NCBI GenBank assembly: GCA_026706425.1
Contig: JAPOYW010000496.1
Coordinates: forward strand, 1 to 9,156
Direction of reading: 5' to 3'
DNA length: 9,156 nt
Source: Gammaproteobacteria bacterium
GTDB lineage: Bacteria; Pseudomonadota; Gammaproteobacteria; Pseudomonadales; Azotimanducaceae
Part shown: one piece after another, positions 6,609 through 9,156 of the stretch
Position numbering within the stretch: position 1 is the first letter of the stretch
How the letters are laid out: each line of letters begins with the position of its first letter
Translations under genes and position numbers: made by a program
The notes under the pieces: model-generated
What the model was told of the DNA's origin: nothing
What the model saw: only the letters and a program-made list of their open reading frames with translations
Databases searched by the model: none

Positions 6609-7011
6609 TACCAACGTCCTGCTCTACGCGGCCAGTACCGTCGGCGACGAAGCCTCGAAGTCAGCCACGGCCCGCGCGATTCTCGGGCGTGAGGACTTGG
6701 TGTTGTCGACCCAGGTGCTGCAGGAGTTCTACGCCCAGGCCACGCGTCCGACGCGACCGGACGCGTTGCCCCACGACGTTGCCGTCGCTTTGATTGAATC
6801 GTGGTTGCGCTTCCGGATCGTCGAGACGACGGTCCAGTTGGTATTGGACGCGCTGTCTGCCACCCGCCGGTGGCGGATCTCGTATTGGGATGCCGCCGTC
6901 GTCGAGGCGGCCCGGTCGGGCGGCTGCTCAACGCTTCTGACGGAAGATCTGCAGGCCGGTATGAACTTCGCGGGTGTGACCGTCGAGAACCCGTTCTCGG
7001 TTTCTGCCTGA
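6592..7011 (+). CDS. vapC: VapC-type PIN-domain ribonuclease toxin
   Basis: From GTG 6592 the protein is 139 residues: MAAFVDTNVLLYA opens with the PIN signature. The acidic residues that hold the catalytic metals are visible: D6 (FVDTN), E45 (LQEFYAQ), D100 (SYWDAAVVEAA) and D119 (LTEDLQAG). PIN toxins are Mg2+/Mn2+-dependent endoribonucleases, often cutting tRNA anticodon loops or the 23S sarcin-ricin loop; the target here is unknown. The upstream in-frame GTG at 6553 would add 13 residues unlike the family, so 6592 is preferred, though its ribosome site is poor. The gene overlaps the antitoxin by 17 nt, giving translational coupling. All active-site positions are intact, so the toxin should be functional. 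Confidence 0.87.
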   Translation: MAAFVDTNVLLYAASTVGDEASKSATARAILGREDLVLSTQVLQEFYAQATRPTRPDALPHDVAVALIESWLRFRIVETTVQLVLDALSATRRWRISYWDAAVVEAARSGGCSTLLTEDLQAGMNFAGVTVENPFSVSA

Positions 7012-7056
7012 CGCCGCGGCTGAAACGCCCCTACGACGCCGCGCACTCGCACGAAC

Positions 7057-7079
7057 CGTAGCGCCCCAGTGCCGCCCCG
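7057..7079 (+). repeat. 23-nt dispersed repeat, right copy
   Basis: These bases are the exact reverse complement of 154-176. The copy starts 45 nt beyond the toxin stop codon and is oriented away from the toxin gene, just as the left copy is oriented away from the methyltransferase gene. Here its TAG does not end a gene. It opens a run of hairpins that fills the convergent gap up to the hydrolase. Confidence 0.85.
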
Positions 7080-7081
7080 AC

Positions 7082-7099
7082 CGCGTCGGCAACGACGCG
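7082..7099 (+). repeat. Perfect 7-bp hairpin with GCAA tetraloop
   Basis: CGCGTCG (7082-7088) pairs with CGACGCG (7093-7099) around GCAA, a GNRA tetraloop on the plus strand. It would lie in the 3' untranslated RNA of the toxin transcript. A second pairing partner for CGACGC exists at 7115-7120, so alternative folds are possible. No T-tract follows. Confidence 0.55.
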
Positions 7100-7150
7100 C
7101 CTTCGCTCCGCTGTGCGTCGGGTCGCCTCGGGCCCAGCCCCGCCGTCGAT

Positions 7151-7201
7151 CATGGAACATTCTCCGCAGGGCGCGATGCGCCCTTCGTCGGATGTTCCAT
7201 G
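7151..7201. repeat. 51-nt long imperfect palindrome
   Basis: The ends CATGGAACAT (7151-7160) and ATGTTCCATG (7192-7201) pair perfectly over 10 bp. Further in, CCG (7164-7166) pairs with CGG (7189-7191), and GGGCGC (7169-7174) pairs with GCGCCC (7178-7183) around a GAT loop. The shape, a long palindrome in a convergent gap, resembles REP-like or miniature repeat elements, but no direct repeats flank it and only one copy is in the window. Confidence 0.6.
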
Positions 7202-7205
7202 GAAG

Positions 7206-7226
7206 GGGACGGGCTTGTCCCGTCCC
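7206..7226. repeat. Perfect 8-bp hairpin
   Basis: GGGACGGG (7206-7213) pairs with CCCGTCCC (7219-7226) around CTTGT. It sits five bases beyond the 51-nt palindrome. There is no adjacent T-run on either strand, so a standard terminator is not supported, though such a strong stem could protect 3' RNA ends of the two converging transcripts. Confidence 0.6.
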
Positions 7227-7246
7227 GGAACGCCCGTTACCGTCGC

Positions 7247-7284
7247 GGGCGACCGCGCGCCCTTCGGGCGCGATAGGGTCGCCC
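7247..7284 (+). repeat. Long-arm hairpin repeat, right copy
   Basis: GGGCGACC (7247-7254) pairs with GGTCGCCC (7277-7284), and CGCGCCC (7256-7262) with GGGCGCG (7266-7272), with one base opposite the four-base bulge ATAG. It is the inverted counterpart of 39-77. Its inner 20 nt (7255-7274) also match 134-153 exactly in inverted orientation. The right end touches the TAG stop codon (7284-7286) of the minus-strand hydrolase. Confidence 0.8.
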
Positions 7285-8156
7285 TACGGACGCCGTTCCT
7301 TCCCGGCGCGAATCCGCTCCAGCACGGGTCGAATCTCCGCGAGGAACCGCTCCGGATCTTCGCTCATCGGGAAGTGACCTAATCCCTTCATGGTCTTGTA
7401 CCGCGCGCCCGGGATCATGGCGGCGAGTTCTTCACCCGCTTCCGGGGTGCCGCTCCAGTCGTATTCGCCGTTCAGGATGTCGACCGAGCAGATGTCGGTG
7501 TCGATGGTCGCCGCGGTGTTGCGCACGTCGTGGTCGACGCTGTAGTAGTAGAGGTCGCCCTTGAAGACCGCCGGCGCCCCTTGGCTGTAGACCCAGGCGG
7601 TCTCCCGGCGCAACGCCTCCGGACTGGTTGGTGCCATCATTCCGTACATCAGGTGTGCCTTGAAGTCGTTGCCGATGCGCGGATGGTTGAACTCGTCGAC
7701 GAAACCGCCCGGCGTGTACGCGGACGCTTCGAGGCCGACCACTGCGCGGAATTCGCGCGGGTGGGTTAGGGCGAGGTCGATTGCCAAGTGGCCGCCGATG
7801 GAACTGCCCATGAAGACCGGTCGTTCGAGACCGAGCGCGTGGGCGAGGGCGATGGGCACCGCCATCAGGAAATCCCGGGTGAGCCGATACTCCTCGGTCC
7901 ACCAGGACCTGCCGAGGGGCGGTATGGACTTGCCGTGGTAGGGCAGGTCGTAGGCGATCATGCGGAAGTGCTCCTGAAGACCTGCATCCTCGAGCACATG
8001 TCGCCACTGCCGCCCGTCCGCCCCGGCGGTGTGCTGCAGGAGCAGACCGACATCGCCTGTGCCCGTCTCCTCGAAGTAGACGCGGTACTCGATGTCGTCG
8101 AGGGTCAGATAGACGTAGCGGCCAAGGGCATCGTCGAAACGTGCGTCACTTGGCAT
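7284..8156 (-). CDS. Alpha/beta-fold hydrolase
   Basis: The 290-residue protein shows a complete alpha/beta-hydrolase triad: nucleophile S119 in GSSIGG (117-122), acid D233 in LNGEYDW, and H261 in GLGHFPMSEDPERF. The oxyanion-loop region is QHTAGADGRQW near 41-51. A cap-like insert between about 145 and 215 is rich in aromatic residues. This architecture covers esterases, C-C bond hydrolases, haloperoxidase-like and epoxide-type enzymes, and the substrate cannot be assigned. The ATG at 8154-8156 has a strong ribosome site, GGGAGG (complement of 8163-8168), six bases upstream. It overlaps the preceding small gene by 11 nt, so the two are an operon and may act on the same ligand. It converges on the toxin gene, and its stop codon lies at the edge of a dispersed repeat. 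Confidence 0.9.
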   Translation of the reverse strand: MPSDARFDDALGRYVYLTLDDIEYRVYFEETGTGDVGLLLQHTAGADGRQWRHVLEDAGLQEHFRMIAYDLPYHGKSIPPLGRSWWTEEYRLTRDFLMAVPIALAHALGLERPVFMGSSIGGHLAIDLALTHPREFRAVVGLEASAYTPGGFVDEFNHPRIGNDFKAHLMYGMMAPTSPEALRRETAWVYSQGAPAVFKGDLYYYSVDHDVRNTAATIDTDICSVDILNGEYDWSGTPEAGEELAAMIPGARYKTMKGLGHFPMSEDPERFLAEIRPVLERIRAGKERRP

Positions 8157-8517
8157 TGTTCACCTCCCGCATGATCTCGATCAGCCGCCTAAGGGCGGGG
8201 TAGTAGGCGCAGTAATTGGTCGTGTCGCCCGCGGTCTCGAAGTCGTGGTGGATGCTCGCCGCGTAGAGATCCTGATAGAAGGGGCGGGGCGTCTCGGCGA
8301 GCATCGCTTGCCAATCCGCTTCCGGGGCATGGATGGCCAGGTCGGTGGCGACCCCGCCCGGCCAACGCTCGATGGATCTCACCGAACCGTCGTCGATGCG
8401 CAGCTTGTAGTTCCGATGCCCTATGCCGAGGCGGACGGTGGCGTTCCAGAGCCTGGCGTGGATGCGGAACTCGCCGTCGTCGTTGGCACGCGTCCGGACG
8501 GCGTCCCAGTCGAGCAT
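8146..8517 (-). CDS. Small conserved-looking protein, possibly SCP2-like lipid-binding
   Basis: This 123-residue soluble protein has no firm family assignment. Residues about 17-75 read as alternating strands (FRIHARLWNATVRLGIG, YKLRIDDGSVRSIERW, VATDLAIHAPEADWQAML), a pattern resembling SCP2/sterol-carrier domains, in which a beta-sheet plus a short DW-type helix lines a hydrophobic pocket. The C-terminal half (FYQDLYAASIHHDFETAGD, then a helix) is not typical of that fold. ATG at 8515-8517 is supported by GAGAGGG (complement of 8524-8530), six bases upstream. It overlaps the alpha/beta hydrolase start by 11 nt, so the pair is almost certainly co-translated. An accessory role in presenting a hydrophobic substrate to the hydrolase is inference. 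No signal peptide or membrane segment is seen. Confidence 0.75.
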   Translation of the reverse strand: MLDWDAVRTRANDDGEFRIHARLWNATVRLGIGHRNYKLRIDDGSVRSIERWPGGVATDLAIHAPEADWQAMLAETPRPFYQDLYAASIHHDFETAGDTTNYCAYYPALRRLIEIMREVNNAK

Positions 8518-8590
8518 TTTGTTCCCTCTCGGTTCAACGCTTGCGCTAAGGTAGCCGATTTACTCAATCACTGTCGGAAACGAAAACCCA

Positions 8591-9156
8591 ATGGCGACGA
8601 GAATCGGCCTGATCGCCGACACCCACATCCCGGAAGCCCGCTCAACGCTCTGGCCGCAGGTCTACGACGCCTTCGAGGGCGTCGACTGCATCTTCCACGG
8701 CGGCGACGTGCACGATCTTGCTCTGCTCGACGAACTCGAGAGGGTCGCACCGGTCTACTGCGCCCGCGGCAATGGCGAGGACGGGTCCGGCGGGCGTCCC
8801 ATCCAGCCGGAAGATCCGCGGGTCAAATACGTCTGGACCGTGGAGGTCGAGTCGTTGACGGTGGGTTTGACGCACTACATCCCCGTGGAGGAGGGACCGC
8901 CGGGATTGACGCTGGAACGTTTCGTGGCCCGCTACTGGCCGGAGAAGACCCCGGACGTGATCGTCTCCGGGGACAGCCACACCGAATTGATCGCCGAGAT
9001 CGACGGCATCCTGTGCGTGAACCCAGGCTCGCCCACCTACCCCCACAACTACGACACCCAGTACGGAACCATCGGCTTCCTCGATGTGGACCGGAACCGC
9101 GCCAACGCGTCGGTCTGGCTGATCACCGACGCCGGCATCGAACCGTTCGATTGGGA
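8591..9156 (+). CDS. YfcE/MJ0936-type metallophosphoesterase, truncated by window end
   Basis: The frame is open from ATG 8591 to the window end (188 full codons). It has a calcineurin-like phosphoesterase signature: DTH at residues 10-12, HGGD at 36-39, RGNGED at 59-64 in place of the usual GN(C/H)D, H95 in GLTHYIP, and SGDSHTEL at 126-133. The last motif is GHTH in most relatives; here the first His is Asp (D128). NPGSPTYPHN near 144-153 matches the NPGS(v/p) end motif of the family, which cleaves phosphodiesters. The domain is essentially complete, so only a short tail is probably missing. The start is divergent from the hydrolase operon across 73 nt; a GGAAA tract is 10-14 nt upstream. 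It is unrelated to the phosphatase domain of Pnkp beyond the fold. Confidence 0.85.
   Translation, partial: MATRIGLIADTHIPEARSTLWPQVYDAFEGVDCIFHGGDVHDLALLDELERVAPVYCARGNGEDGSGGRPIQPEDPRVKYVWTVEVESLTVGLTHYIPVEEGPPGLTLERFVARYWPEKTPDVIVSGDSHTELIAEIDGILCVNPGSPTYPHNYDTQYGTIGFLDVDRNRANASVWLITDAGIEPFDW

Noticed and set aside
1..7284. Composite transposon bounded by the inverted repeats
   Set aside because: No transposase or integrase gene and no target-site duplication can be seen; the REP-like explanation is simpler.
1..9156. CRISPR array, tRNA, rRNA or prophage genes
   Set aside because: No regularly spaced direct repeats, cloverleaf-like sequence, rRNA-like stretch or structural phage gene was found on either strand.

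Overview
This GC-rich window (mostly G/C at third codon positions) looks like an accessory stretch of a high-GC bacterial chromosome. The flavin hydroxylase, alpha/beta hydrolase and VapBC families would fit a proteobacterium, but nothing here fixes the lineage. There is no transposase, integrase, tRNA, rRNA or CRISPR array. Nine protein genes are supported, the last cut by the window end.

Layout. Positions 1-176 are a string of small hairpins plus a minus-strand terminator. They end in the stop codon of a minus-strand SAM methyltransferase (172-927). A 208-nt leader with two palindromes separates this gene from a minus-strand salicylate-hydroxylase-type FAD monooxygenase (1136-2323). Across a short divergent gap with a 19-nt palindrome starts the plus-strand block: hen1 (2417-3766) overlapping pnkp (3757-6303), the bacterial RNA-repair pair. 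A vapBC-type toxin-antitoxin pair follows in the same direction (6366-7011). A convergent intergenic region (7012-7283) holds a second string of hairpins. After it come a minus-strand alpha/beta hydrolase (7284-8156) and an overlapping small protein gene (8146-8517), then a divergent YfcE-type phosphoesterase (from 8591, truncated).

How the parts may work together. Hen1 methylates the 2'-OH of a 3'-terminal RNA nucleotide, and Pnkp heals and seals RNA breaks; the family repairs tRNAs cut by ribotoxins. A PIN-domain RNase toxin gene lies about 290 nt beyond pnkp on the same strand. That places a predicted RNA cutter next to an RNA mender, which is the most interesting feature of the window. 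A functional link is inference from position only.

The second notable feature is a repeat family. An exact 23-nt sequence (154-176 and 7057-7079) and a long-arm hairpin (39-77 and 7247-7284) occur in opposite orientation on either side of the roughly 6.9-kb block holding the methyltransferase, monooxygenase, RNA-repair and toxin-antitoxin genes. Two copies supply the TAG stop codon of the adjoining gene.
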